DNA from: Crambe crambe
Taxonomy: Eukaryota; Porifera; Demospongiae; Poecilosclerida; Crambeidae
Assembly (NCBI GenBank): GCA_963924555.1
Contig: OZ004593.1
Span: 4,274,480 to 4,338,479 of the forward strand
Direction: 5' to 3'
DNA length: 64,000 nucleotides
This document shows positions 10,300 to 21,539 of this stretch, piece after piece (within the stretch, counting starts at the first letter, position 1; every line of letters starts with the position of its first letter). The translations under genes and the position numbers were made by a program. The notes under the pieces were generated by a model. That model ran no database searches. It was given only the letters and a program-made list of their open reading frames with translations, and had not been told where the DNA came from.

Positions 10300-12118
10300 A
10301 TAATTATATAGAATCATGATATATAGAATTCATCACTTTAGCTAGTCACTCATTTGTTTTTGTGGCATCATTAATTTTAAAATAAAGGTGGCAACAAAAA
10401 GAAAAAAAAAAAGGTTACCACTATCAAGTGGTTGTTATACAATAATTATTTCAGGCTGTCCTTAAGGATGTTTTTGATGCTGAGTATTATCTAAAAGAAG
10501 CACAGTATGGAGTGACTTAAACATGGAAGTGAAGAAGAGATTAAGATCAGTAACAAATTCATTGAATGCTTGCAACCTGACTGGTTTAACCAATGATTGG
10601 TTTAACTTTTTTAAGTTTAGCATATTATTTTTAAAAATGAAAATATCAAAAAAATGAATTAAAGTTATAAATAAAATCTGTTAAATATAATGATAAAAGT
10701 TATCACTAGCTATCAATGAAAAATATCACGGCAATCCTTGCCATTACAATAATAATCATTGGTAAACAAAATAACTTGATATCAAAGGACATAGATTATA
10801 CAGAGCAGTTAAGACAACATAGTACGAATAGTTGAGAAAGAGCACAGAATGACGGTAGGTATATTCTATGGGAACACCTACAAGGTTTCTATCACCAAGA
10901 CAAAGGTACACGATTGACAATGGTACCGAAATTGAAGTATTTAGAGGAAGGAAATTCAGGGTTGGCACAGAATGAGTTAGCAGTATAGGAATGTGGCTTA
11001 CAAAGCAAAATGAGTACCCTTCCCAACATTAATTCAATCAAGCATGGCTGGCTGGAAAGTCCAGCCTGTGAAAAGAAAAGAGGCCTAAATTCCTTGAGAT
11101 TGGAATTAGTGAGAGTGTCAAGGCAGAAAGAGGCCATGTGGTTGAAATATGATAAGTCATAAACCAGCTGAAGAAAGGAGAGGAGTAGGTGAAACCCTCC
11201 TAAAACAGGAAAACATGGAAAATGCTCTCAAGAAAATGAGGGCGAAAATAATGAGGAAGCTGGCAGCTCCAGGGTCACCTTTATAGTGAACTTTAGCCCC
11301 AAGCTCTTACAAATAATACATCGTAAAATTGAAGGTTACCTTCAAAGTCACCAATATCAACGATGAGCTTGACAAATGTGGTAAACATAAGAATCAAGTA
11401 CAGGTCGGAGAAGATATTAACTAGTTAAAATATATTCGTTCATTTCCAGTTACATATTATCAAAAGCAGCTAAGGTTTTATCTATGCCACCTATTCTTTA
11501 TCTCTGGAGGTGCTACATTCTGAAAGTGGTCTCTGACCATCCTTATAAATTAAACTGGGGTACCCTGTAATAATCTTCTGCATAAGGCATGGGATAACAG
11601 GAACATCAAGCTCTTGTTTTGGTTAATCACCACTGACTTTCCATTTTTGGAAGCCATTCTAGCTGCAAAAGATTGCACTCTCAACAATTTCGATAACAGC
11701 CCTATGCAGCTGTTTCATGTAATTGCCCAAGGCCCAATCAGAACTCTCTTTGATTATTGCATTGTTTCTTGAGTTACAATACAAGGCATTTCCATCAACC
11801 AGCTAAATTAATGAGAATTGACATGGTCCCTGTAAACTTAGTGGAATCTACATCACAATGCACCAATTTACAAAATGGAGACTTAAGAAACTGGGGTATA
11901 CAAACAAGTAGTCTAGCTGCAATAATTAATTCTAGGTAGAAGTACTTCCCAGACACCTTTTTGACTTTGCCTTGCTTCCAGATTCACACTGGATGAATGT
12001 GATGGATGTCAAACTAGCTTTGGATCCTGCACAAGATGGCTAAGGTCGTGGCCAAACAGATTCAGTCGACTATCAAGAAGATGCATTCCTTAAAGGTCTA
12101 GGTGGATGGACAGATGTA
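10300..12118. other. no recognisable gene
   Basis: AT-rich, with A-runs near 10400. Open stretches (10756-10968 and 10892-11137 minus, 11757-11939 plus) have no family features and I do not call them. No paired repeat arms found. Confidence 0.4.
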
Positions 12119-12337
12119 ATGCTGGAGGTCCATGATGGTGATACAATATCTTCACTTGCCTGTGAGCTGGAGGCCAAGAGCTATGCCATCAACTCAGCAT
12201 TTCCAAAGGTGACTGTCAAAGGCAAAGAGCTATTGTATGACAGCCTCTTCTCCAAAGTGAACCGAAAAAGCACCTACAAGTTTGGTAAGCAATGTACTCG
12301 GTTAAGCTCTTTGAATTCAGTTCTTATTCCTTTCTAA
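12119..12337 (+). other. unrecognised ORF, possibly coding
   Basis: 72 codons from ATG: begins MLEVHDGDTISSLACELEAK and contains FPKVTVKGKELLYDSLFSK. The composition looks like a folded protein rather than chance, and the preceding bases stay open in a neighbouring frame. No recognised motif. It ends just before the second copy of the 1.3 kb repeat. Confidence 0.25.
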
Positions 12338-12344
12338 AGGTGAC

Positions 12345-13592
12345 AAAGTTTGCAGGGATAGCACTTTTACAAACACCCAATTCAAAAGGGAGACAAAAAT
12401 TTTGGTATTAAAGCAAATACTTAGTTTTCAAGGTGGATACCTGTTTGAGAGGTTTAGACAGATTTTAAAGATAAAATAAACAAATAATAATATTGAGATT
12501 AACTACTGGGAAAGAATTGACTGACATAATAGTTTAATAGTTAGCTAATATCCAACTTCCTGCAGTCCACACAGTGGCAGTTAGGAAATGAACGTGAGAA
12601 GATTTTAGCTCAACACAAGATAGAAAGTACAAACAAATGGGATTGATCAACTAAAGAAACTTCTAATCAGAAAATGAATAAATAGAATTAAATAAAATCC
12701 AGAGAGAATATTCATGCCACAAATAAATCATGATTAAAATAAAATTTAGGATGCCACACACAAATAAAATAAAATAAAATGATTAACTATAATGACAGCA
12801 AAACTGCATTTCTTGTAATTGCTCAGTAGCGGTCCCTTGATAGTAATCTAAATCTCCTTTAAGCTGTATGTTATAAAACATGACCTATCCAAAGATGAGG
12901 GACATCAGGAACCAGTGCTACTAAAGAGACATTCAAACTGGTATTAGTCATGAGTTTAAATATACACTGCATGGAAAGTGATCTAGTCCTGAAGCACTGG
13001 CTGGACAAAAAAGATATCACTTTTATCCCATTTCACTTGTAAAAGGCTAGATATAGAAAATTGAAATTCAAACCTTGGGATAATTACTAGGCGTAATCAG
13101 CTGCATTTATCGAGAGTCCCACCATGTAACACAGCAATATAATATCGAAAGAGATATCCAGTTTCTTATTCCAACAAGCATTTCAACTTAAAGCTGCAAA
13201 ATTTTTGTATTATATATACGACTATATTATGTGTACATTGTCTCCCGATGAGCCTGGTCAAAAAGAATAACAACAAAACAACAACAACAAAAAAGAGACA
13301 ACAAATGAAACAAAAGATCCCTTTGTCATGAACAAAAAAGTATGAAGCAGTCATGAAAAGAATTAGAGCTCTAAGTGCACCAGAACTCCTTGTATGAACA
13401 ATGCAGAAATATCAAAATGTAACAAAAAACAAAACAAAAAAAAAAACAAACAAAAAAACAACAACAATAACAAAAAATACAAAGAAACAATAAATTGAAA
13501 AATGATAAATCTTTAAAAAAAAGTATTATGGATTAACTCTCAAACAGGAAATCATGTGAAAACATAAGTACTTACCATGAACACCAATTTAA
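12345..13592 (+). repeat. dispersed duplication, copy 2 (pairs with 3620-4976)
   Basis: Direct-orientation partner of copy 1, slightly shorter. An additional GAACCAGTGCTACTAAAGAG segment (about 12909) is absent from copy 1. Long A/C-rich simple sequence at 13260-13500 is where the copies differ most. Confidence 0.65.
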
Positions 13593-14369
13593 GCATCAAA
13601 TTGGCTGTGAAGGCTACAGTGAGTACAAGACTTAAAATCTTTAACCAGGAATCTGTTCAAAATTTTTAACCTTGTTACCAGTAATGATGCAATCTCTCTA
13701 CTAATTAGAATATACTCCTCACAGTTTACAGCAGAAACAGAAGAAATCTGATTAGTACTACAAGTACTAAGAACTCAAGTGTTTGTATTTATATCTTCTT
13801 TATTGCCAATAAAGATCCCTTATTGTGACGGAGGCTCCCTGTGTAATGAATACAACAGGGAACACTAGCAAGATAATTATCACCCACTCACAAGTAATAG
13901 TTGTATCAAACACAGCAGTAATCATGTTCAAAACCTCATTTCCTAATATAAACATTTCTTGTTCAACTGCCCTTGGTTCCTATTATGGTGATCCCTTGAG
14001 TCATTCAGAAAATGATCAGAAACTTTTGATCATCTAGTTCATAAATAATTTAACAGTTGACATGCTTCGATTGTTGAAGTTAATGAGCGTAGGCGACATG
14101 CTTACCTCACCACAGTAACTCATGATGTCAGAAAACAAAAACCCACGTAATCAAGTCAGGTTTCTTCCGCACTTTATCCTGGAGTGACTAGAGTCCTGTT
14201 GTCTGGCTCTGTTGGATTGTCGACATATATTGATATTCAACTTACTAGTTGCATTTTTCGAACTCCAGGGCAAGGCCTAAACCTAGGCCTAATACGCCCT
14301 GCCCTTGCAAGGCTTATGCTCTTTTAGTTTTCTACTATCTTAAACCAGCTATTTCATGTAGGAGTCTCC

Positions 14370-14760
14370 ATTTCAAGCCAGTCCCATCCACCACCACTAG
14401 CCCCAAACCAAATTCTGATGGGACTAGGAAAGAAGTCCTATTGAATTGAATATGTCTATGTAACTGAGGTGAGTAGGGTTGGCACCGTTCACATGCAAAG
14501 TGAATCCAGGTCAAATCCAGGTTAGAACCCCCCCGTGTAAACAGGGATGGAGATTTATTACTCAAGCTGTCCAACTTGTGGTTGGCACCGTTCACATGCG
14601 AAGTGAATTCGGGTTGAAATCCCAATGTAAACGGGATGGAGATTTGTTACTCAAGTTATCCAACTCACCTCGGTCACATAGACATTCAATTTAATAGTTC
14701 TGAGTCCCATCAGGACTTGGTTTGGTTCCACGGGTGGGGCTAGCTTGAGTCCTGTTGTCC
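14370..14760. mobile_element. inverted-repeat element with an internal direct repeat
   Basis: A left arm around 14386-14470 (CCACCACTAGCCCCAAACC ... TATGTCTATGTAACTGAGGT) pairs with a right arm around 14660-14745 (CCTCGGTCACATAGACATTC ... GGTTTGGTTCCACGGGTGGG). Between them GGTTGGCACCGTTCACATGC occurs twice, at about 14479 and 14581, giving two ~100 bp internal units. No coding content. The structure fits a non-autonomous DNA element with subterminal repeats. Confidence 0.6.
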
Positions 14761-15780
14761 ACACTCTGTGGACATACACAAGCAAACGTACCAGCAGGCG
14801 TCCAGCCCCAAACACTGGACACTATCACGGCTATATTTGGGTCTGGACTCCATCTTGTTGGGAAATCCTGTTTTCAGTGGTACATGCTCTACTGTTTGGT
14901 CAATGAACAAGTGTCACGTGGACCTGACCGTCTTGGCAACAGTGGCTGTCCTGAGGTAATCATTCGTCAAATTGGAACTGCCCCAATCACCATACTCATT
15001 CAGTTGGCACATTGTTGTCAAAAAGTCGAAAGTTGATTTTCAATTAAAAGATCCTTAGGTAGTTACATCTATTTATCAGCTATTGAATGTAGCAGAGTCT
15101 ACTCACACTTCAACCACCAGATACCTCAACACACCTACAGGTCCATCCAGACGCTGTCACAAGACATCCAGCCCAATAGAAAAACAATCCCTCAACGACA
15201 AAAGAAACAACCATGACCCTACACAATCAAGATCAAGAAGACCACATCCACCAGGAGAGGTCCGTGCGATAGCCGACCAATCAGACACACTAATAATATT
15301 ATCCAGCTCTTATAATTTAAATGTCATATCACCATAGCAGCCCTCAGTTCTGGATCAAGTACGCTGTAGAGGTGTGTGTGTGCATTATACAGTACAGAAA
15401 GAGAATTCATGTACTTGCACATGATGGAGTTGAATTACGCATGCCCTAACCCTAGCCACATGGGTGTTAAGATTAATTGTGTCCACTATTCCTGTTCTTT
15501 AGTATAATGGCACAGAAACATACATGCAGTCCATGTGCTCTATGTTAACAGGAGAGTAAACGACTCCACTCTGCCAATCCAATTACAATCAAGTGTATAA
15601 TAGTCTTCATGGTCCTGTCAATTGTGATTCTTGTAAATCAAAGCCTAAAAAAGTAGGTCAATACTACAGGCACTGTTCAGCACCAGAATTAATTAATACT
15701 TATCTTGCATTAATACACCTTTGACAAAGTCAGCCTTGAAGGCTGGTTGCCAAAAGGACACATACGTATCAAACACACAC
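14761..15780. other. no recognisable gene; weak open frames only
   Basis: Plus-strand open stretches at 14755-15036 and 15083-15337 have no recognised domain. The second is Thr/Ser/Arg-rich with many proline codons and could be a low-complexity exon. No other structure found. Confidence 0.3.
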
Positions 15781-16025
15781 ATGCATGCAGTATTCTAGCG
15801 AGAGCTCTAGTGGGAGTGATGAGCCTATATTTAGCAGCAGTAGGATTATACATGATTGCGTAATCCTGTTATATATATATTATGCATGCATGATTTTGGA
15901 GGTTAACAATTACGAGACCAATTTTTCTGATGAAAAAGATGGTGAGATTGAGAATGACATACACTTGGTAAGAAATAAGAATTCAATTACCAGTTGGTTC
16001 ATGTATATCTCTTGATCTGATACCC

Positions 16026-16265
16026 ATGTACGGTGTAAATGAGAAGGACTGCCCTGTTGCACTATTCAAGAAATACATAAGCCTCCGTCCATTTCATACG
16101 AAAAATCCTGAATCTCCCTTTTATCTGCTGGATCCTTCCCAGGTCTTTATCTTAGAAGAGATTCGGTCCTTAATGACCTTATCCAGTTATGGGACTCTGG
16201 TTGGAGCAAACTTGGGTACACCGTACCTTTCTCTCCACTTCTGGGGTTGCTCATGCACTGCGTGA
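16026..16265 (+). pseudogene. possible recombinase-like (DUF3504/Crypton-type) fragment
   Basis: 79 codons beginning MYGVNEKDCPVALFKKYISL, followed by a proline-rich turn and ESPFYLLDPS. The C-P-V-x-x-F-x-x-Y-x-S ... P-F-Y-L pattern resembles the middle of DUF3504 / tyrosine-recombinase-derived proteins. The catalytic H-x-x-R and terminal Tyr parts are not present, so this is a fragment at best. Recalled family, low certainty. Confidence 0.28.
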
Positions 16266-16859
16266 AGGTATCCTGAAGGAATTTCTTGGTGTTCTCTGAC
16301 ACCGTTATACCCCAGCTTCTTGCTCATCCTCATTGTCCCACAGGAGGGGTGCCTCATAGTCCATCTTCTCGTTCAGGTTGGTTGTCAGGACGGTTTGGGG
16401 AATAGGTGGATACATTTCGTTCTATGGTTTACACAACTGTGAAAGTAGCAATTTCTTTGGTCTTTGCGCTTCATGATAAAAAATGTTTGAATTAAATTGG
16501 TTAAGCTCAAAATTAGTTTGAGGACATAGTTTGATCTCAAACAATGAAGAAGCAGTGGTTTCTGGAAGGGTATCAGCTTGTATTCATGAAGTTTCGTTAC
16601 CTTAGGAATGTGACAGCCAACTCTCCTGATAAATTCTAGCCATTTCAAGTGGTCTGGAATTCTTGGTGAGGGTGTATTTAATCATTACAGGTGCACATGG
16701 ATTATAACGGAGCCAAGCAGTTCAACCAATTATTAAAATGCTGCCAATGAGTGACTATGGTTGGTACCAAAAGGATGGGCAACTAAAAGTTAAATGGGAC
16801 ACATGAGAATATTGACAAAATTGAGCAGCACATAGCTTACTAAGGTGCAGGTGAACACA

Positions 16860-17440
16860 ATCGATCAGAAGAAGAAAGTGAACTGCACAAAGAAACATTG
16901 GATGAAGGTAAAGATGATGAACATGATATGGAAAAGCATAATGAAAGCGTAGTTGATGGATGATGTTTTTGGCACTGAAATTGCAATGTCAGATGAAAGT
17001 GGTTGGGAAGTCATTGGGGAGAGTGTAGAGATCAAGTGGGATGATGCAGAATCTACAGGCACAATACTGAAAATGAGACTGACTCTGATCCAGAACCAGT
17101 GGAAGATGATGAGCCAGAAGAGGAGAGATACTCGGATCTTCTATGTCTTGCAAGATATCTATAATGCACAATTGCAACCTAATATCATTTTCTGACTATT
17201 AAAAGGTTCATGACGAGGAAACACTAGTAGCATTGCATTGATTATTGATTTCTTTTATGTATTACAATTGCAACCTAACACTAACTTTAATGCAAAATCG
17301 TTTGATGAGTGATTGTTTTGAAGGGAAACTGTGGATATAACGATGGTAAAAGCACATTGTGTGGTTATAACTGCACGAGTTGATATAAATTTCATTGTCG
17401 TATGTGAAGGGATCATGGAGTTACAGCCATCAAAGAAGAT
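16860..17440 (+). repeat. acidic coding-like remnant and dispersed repeat (pairs with 35200-35340)
   Basis: An acidic peptide, NETDSDPEPVEDDEPEEERY, is readable near 17078-17140. From about 17300 the sequence matches 35205-35330 in the same orientation, sharing AAGGGAAACTGTGGAT, TTGTCGTATGTGAA and AAGAAGATGAATCTGATGA. In one frame the shared block reads NCGCNDGKSTLCGYNC, a Cys-rich segment. Both copies are broken. Family not recognised. Confidence 0.35.
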
Positions 17441-17653
17441 GAATCTGATGAACGAATCATAGATTTAGGCGGTGGCTGGTGCCGATCGTTGACGCTGTTC
17501 TGGAGGAGTTTGAGCTGTCATATCATCTTCTGCATTGTTTTCCAGATGTAAGAAGTTTAGTTGAGCCTGTACCAAGAATAGAAGAGATACAGAGAGTCCA
17601 GTTTGTATTGTTCTAATGAGAGAAGCCACACCCATCTTGTACTAACCCTACAT

Positions 17654-17675
17654 AGAGAGTGCTACCACACTCTCT
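17654..17675. repeat. hairpin of a dispersed element, copy 1
   Basis: AGAGAGTGC, a four-base spacer TACC, then ACACTCTCT. One imperfect pair; otherwise a 9 bp stem. The same hairpin occurs in the opposite orientation at 24662-24683, followed by TATGTAGGG (here CCCTACATA). Confidence 0.6.
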
Positions 17676-18012
17676 GATAAAGCAAATATACATGTACCCT
17701 CTACAGGAATTGATACTTGGAAAGCAGGGAATACAGCAATCATTTAACACAGAGTGGAACCAAAAGTGGGTACCTGCTATTATTGATTATAGTAAAGGTA
17801 CCAAGAGAAAGAATATTAAAGGTATGGTGAAAGACATGGAAAAAAGTCAGTTTTGTATGTGTACACTTATAAAGCATAGCTAAATTTTGTGTTAAGTCCA
17901 TGTTCATAGGCGTGGAACACAGAGGCACTTCCCCTAAAAGCAATCACTTGTGATGCCTCTGAATATGAATGATTTACCACCTTATGTTAATGGTCAGGGT
18001 TTCATCTAAGGA

Positions 18013-18026
18013 GGGGGGGGGGGGGC
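18013..18026. repeat. G homopolymer run
   Basis: Uninterrupted run of G beside two near-copies of CTTCCCCTCCAAG (about 18037 and 18163). Simple sequence, no gene. Confidence 0.7.
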
Positions 18027-18187
18027 GCAGGGGAAGCTTCCCCTCCAAGATATTCAATTTCTGGACAACAAATACTCCAAGTATTATTTTAGGATTTAAG
18101 CATTTTTGGCTTTGCTCGCACCTCCCCCTTACCATGGCTTTATGGCCACACGTTCCATAACCTTCCCCTCCAAGGTGAAATTCCTAG

Positions 18188-18403
18188 ATGAAACCCTGCC
18201 ATAGGTGTCCCTACTCCTGTGGACAGCCTTCCTTCAGTGGTAACAGCTCTTATTCCTACAGCCAGCCTTCTTCCAGGGGTAACTGCTCCTTCAGTGGTAA
18301 GGCCCCTACTTCTGCCGCTAGCCTTCCTTCACCTGTTTCCACACTTCTTCCGGTGATTCCCAACATTCCATTATCAGTCATTAGCCAACTCTCCCCTATC
18401 TGA
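18188..18403 (+). other. low-complexity Ser/Pro-rich open frame
   Basis: 71 codons, with degenerate short repeats around TTCAGTGGTAA and a Ser/Tyr/Gln-rich peptide such as SGNSSYSYSQPSSRGN. May be a decayed repeat-coding exon or only simple sequence. No family recognised. Confidence 0.2.
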
Positions 18404-19270
18404 TTTGAAGATCATTCTTAACTGCACTCCAAGCAGAAAGAAAGGTGATCACGAAAAGGATGGTGGTAGATATCCAGACAAGTAAGATGGGTTGTCACAC
18501 AAGACTGAATCGCACATGATGGAGGACATGGGATGAGGTTGAACACACTGAACTGAGGTAACATGCCATCTTCGCTATGAATATGATGCTACTACCATTG
18601 CAGTATATCAATGTTGTCCATATACTTCTGTTCAAGTGCTGTTCTGCAACCTATGTAGCTATTCTGTTGTGAGTGTCTAAAGAAATGGCAGCTCCAAGCC
18701 TGTTAAGAAATCTTAATCAATTCACTAGATCCACCTAAGCACACCATTGCATCTGTCGGCAAATACTGCATGGGCATGTAACATCTGCAATTCAGGGTGT
18801 AAAATAATGAGTTGAACTCCCTCTGCTCCTCACAGGTGTAGTCAAAACTTCAAGACACTTCATCAAAAGAGGGTCAATGTCAAAAAGTCTGATAGTGAGT
18901 GTTACACAATATGAGAATTTTGCTAATAAGTGTTTTAGTGAGTTCCAAGTACATTTTGGCCACTGCGAAAGAACTGGCCCTTTCTTTATAGTGTGGAGCA
19001 ATCAGATTGCTTGTATGTTTAACCAATAAAAGTTATACAAGCACTACTTTTCTAACTTTCTCCAAACTGGCTGATTCATACAGCTTGAACTTTTAAAGGT
19101 CACGTGATTTGACCTCATGTAGCTAGCATCTGTAAAGATAAAAGATTATTTGTAAGAACTTCAATCCAAGCTGAAATGCACTTGGAAAACAGGCTGTCAG
19201 ATTTCGAAGTTAATGGCTATTTGAAGTGTGGCAATTAGGAAGCTCGGCTGTACCTGGAACACAAATCAGA
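18404..19270. other. no recognisable gene
   Basis: No convincing frame, repeat arm or RNA gene seen. The minus-strand open frame at 18792-19001 has no features. Confidence 0.4.
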
Positions 19271-19274
19271 AGGT

Positions 19275-19680
19275 TAGCTCACTAATAACTTGTTTGTAAA
19301 CCAAGTTTGCAACATCTTTGAGAGAAAGTATCCTGACAATGGACCATCACATTGCAAAAAACCCGTTAACTGCCTGAATCCAGAGAAAATGAACATTTCA
19401 TATGGTGGGAAGCAACTATTCATGAGGGACACAGAGTGGAATGGAAGATGGATCGCAGAAAGGAATGAAAGCAGAGGAGTGAATACAGCAAAGATAAAAG
19501 CAGATGAGATGCATGAGGAATTGAAGAAGTTCGATTATTTTAGTGGTGATGGAATACCTATTGTGGAAGTTGTTTTGGAGAGGAGGTACATGTGTTTGTT
19601 TATTCCCAAGTTTCACTGCGAGTAAAACCCCATAGAGCGTTGCTGATGCCATTCCAAACGATTCACTCGGGCAGAGAGGG
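19275..19680 (+). pseudogene. DDE transposase C-terminal remnant, copy 2
   Basis: From 19290 an open frame of 111 codons runs VCNIFERKYPDNGPSH, CLNPEKMNISYGGKQLFMRD, then KADEMHEELKKFDYF and ends CLFIPKFHCE followed by TAA. Beyond the stop the same frame reads N-P-I-E-R-C. The F-P-K-F-H-C-E-L-N-x-I-E box near the last catalytic acid of this DDE family is therefore interrupted at the position after FHCE, where a Leu codon is expected. Copy 1 carries the identical stop. The N-terminal two-thirds of the transposase are missing. Recalled family, not searched. Confidence 0.52.
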
Positions 19681-20247
19681 ACATACATGTAACACTGCAG
19701 ATATACCAAAGTTAGGGAATATAAATCATATCGTAGAGTACATACTTCACAAAGATAAACTTAATGTAACATTAAAACAAATCTTTGCAGAGTTAGAGGA
19801 AGGGGCTGTAAAATAGCAAGCTATAATAGACTATGAAACAATACACCAAAATGACAGACTATAGCATTTGTGTTTAGATGGAAGAGATAAAAGTAAAGTT
19901 GAATCAGAAGAAAAAGAGTTTCGTTCGTTGTTAGAATGTATAATTATTGGACTTAGCTACATTTCATTTCAAGAGCTCTGAGATAAAGAAGAAAGGGTCA
20001 CTTGATTTGGGTGATATTAAAGTACACCGCCACAAGAACCTACGAGGACTAAGTATGTGGTCATAATGATACACTGGATAGTGATGAGGGTTCAATTGCT
20101 CATACAATGCTTCTCCTGTTAACTGGTCTGCCTGGAAAGAGAGGACGTGGCACACCATCTGACTGATAGAGGAGCTAATGTAAAAGCCTGTGCACAAAAT
20201 GAATTTCATACCCATTAACCGAGTAATATGACTTAAATTATAGAACT

Positions 20248-20284
20248 TGATGTGTGTGTGTGTGTGTGTGTGTGTGGGGGGGCC
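20248..20284. repeat. (TG)n microsatellite ending in a G run
   Basis: About 14 TG units, then seven or more G. A shorter TG-rich echo lies near 20393-20407. Confidence 0.85.
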
Positions 20285-20400
20285 TAAGGGTCAAGCGACA
20301 TCAAGGCCTCCAGCTTAATTTGAGCCATACGTTTCAATCTGCCTTCGGCAGAGGAGCATCATCCCAAGGGGTGGCCCCCTTTCAAGGTCAAGGTGTGTGC

Positions 20401-20475
20401 GTGTGTTACCTATGATAGGCAGTTCCAGAGTGAGGGAAAGACCTGTCATGAACCACCACCTCTACAATGAGCTTG
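20401..20475 (+). repeat. fragment of a Gag-like repeat (pairs with 57500-57575)
   Basis: The bases GTTACCTATGATAGGCAGTT and the following CTACAATGA segment match 57502-57570, which there encodes VTYDRQF. This copy is a short out-of-frame fragment. Confidence 0.5.
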
Positions 20476-20837
20476 AAGGATAATGAGCTTGAAGGGAATT
20501 AGTCATATAAATAGCTATTTCTCTGACAATCTTATGTATCCACATTTCATATAATTATCTTTGAAATAGACAACAACAGCAAAATATGTATAATATCTGA
20601 AAAAATATATAGAATGGTTAGCATCTTGGATTAGCGCTGCTGTAGTGTACCTGGGAAGGGGAAAAAATGCATGCACCAAATTTGCATTAAAAATAGCATG
20701 TTCATGTGATAGCGCAGATAATTTCTCATGATCCTTCACCATCATCTTGTGGATGAAGTTTGCGCAAATAGACGTAAATGCGCATAGTTGTGCAAACGTT
20801 GCTAGCTTACGCGGTTGCTCACGTAATGTTTAACACG

Positions 20838-21092
20838 GGTGAGCATGATACATCAGTATTCCTGTGCCATAATCATTATTCTTTGATGTATGCCAAGCTA
20901 CATTCCAAGCAGACCTGTAGTTCATGTGGAGAGACAGGGAAGAGAGGGAAGTCTTTTATTGAAATTTCCTGCTTTAGTAATGATTATTTAAACCAGAATA
21001 ATCCGAGATTGATCTTCTACTGTTGTTATCATACTGTAGGTATATCTGTGATGTCGAGTATCCACAACTTCCCCAAATCTTTGAAGTGGTGA
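20838..21092 (+). pseudogene. Cys/His-rich fragment of a multicopy gene
   Basis: The frame contains FLCHNHYSLMYAKLHSKQTC followed immediately by S-S-C-G, giving C-x-x-H-Y and C-x-x-C pairs that could bind zinc. I recall similar 'KHHY ... C-x-x-CG' blocks from repeated sponge and cnidarian proteins of unknown function. The frame closes at 21090-21092. Probably transposon-borne. Confidence 0.3.
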
Positions 21093-21179
21093 ATGTCATA
21101 CCACTGGTCTGATGGCTCCAATCAGGCTTTGAAGCAAGAATCGTTTGTCATGGTGTCCAATTTCATCATTTGAATGCAG

Positions 21180-21295
21180 GTTACCCGGGAGCAGGAAGAG
21201 GTGGAAGAAGAGGGATGGAAAGGGGAAGAGGTGGAGGGGTGGTAGGAGCTGAAATTGGTACAAAAGGAAGCAGAAAGGGGAAGAGGAGAGGTGAC
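21180..21295 (+). repeat. GGA-rich (RG-type) module
   Basis: Purine-rich, dominated by GGAAGAGG and GATGGAAAGG words, equivalent to the modules at 7340, 25797 and 60395. Its right flank differs from those and instead matches 61345-61420. Confidence 0.6.
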
Positions 21296-21336
21296 AAGTA
21301 GGTTTATGATAATTGTACTTTTTATATTTGTAACAG

Positions 21337-21414
21337 AATGAAGATGTGAATGTGCCAGAGCCAATGAAAATGTGAATGTACCAGAGCCAATGAAGATGTG
21401 AATGTGCCAGAGCC
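21337..21414 (+). repeat. 26 bp tandem repeat, three units
   Basis: Three consecutive 26-base units beginning AATGAAGATGTGAATGTGCC, with one or two substitutions in the middle unit. A single unit with the same left flank is present at about 61388. 26 is not a multiple of three, so the units shift frame and are unlikely to be coding. Confidence 0.8.
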
Positions 21415-21487
21415 ACTAGTACAAGTTTATGCAGCTGCTGGTCACTAGCTAATAGATTATTACAAGCCCTGGCAGCTGTCAATGGTG

Positions 21488-21504
21488 CTTTTTTTTTTTT
21501 TTTT
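21488..21504. repeat. poly-T tract
   Basis: Uninterrupted T run of about 16 bases. On the minus strand it could be the A-tail of an inserted copy. Confidence 0.8.
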
Positions 21505-21539
21505 GAGTGATGAAACCAATTGAAGGAGAGAACTGTCTA

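Noticed and set aside
21096..21482. 128-codon minus-strand frame rich in Ser/Pro/Leu/His
   Set aside because: It is the antisense of the GGA-rich module and the 26 bp tandem repeat, so openness comes from composition.
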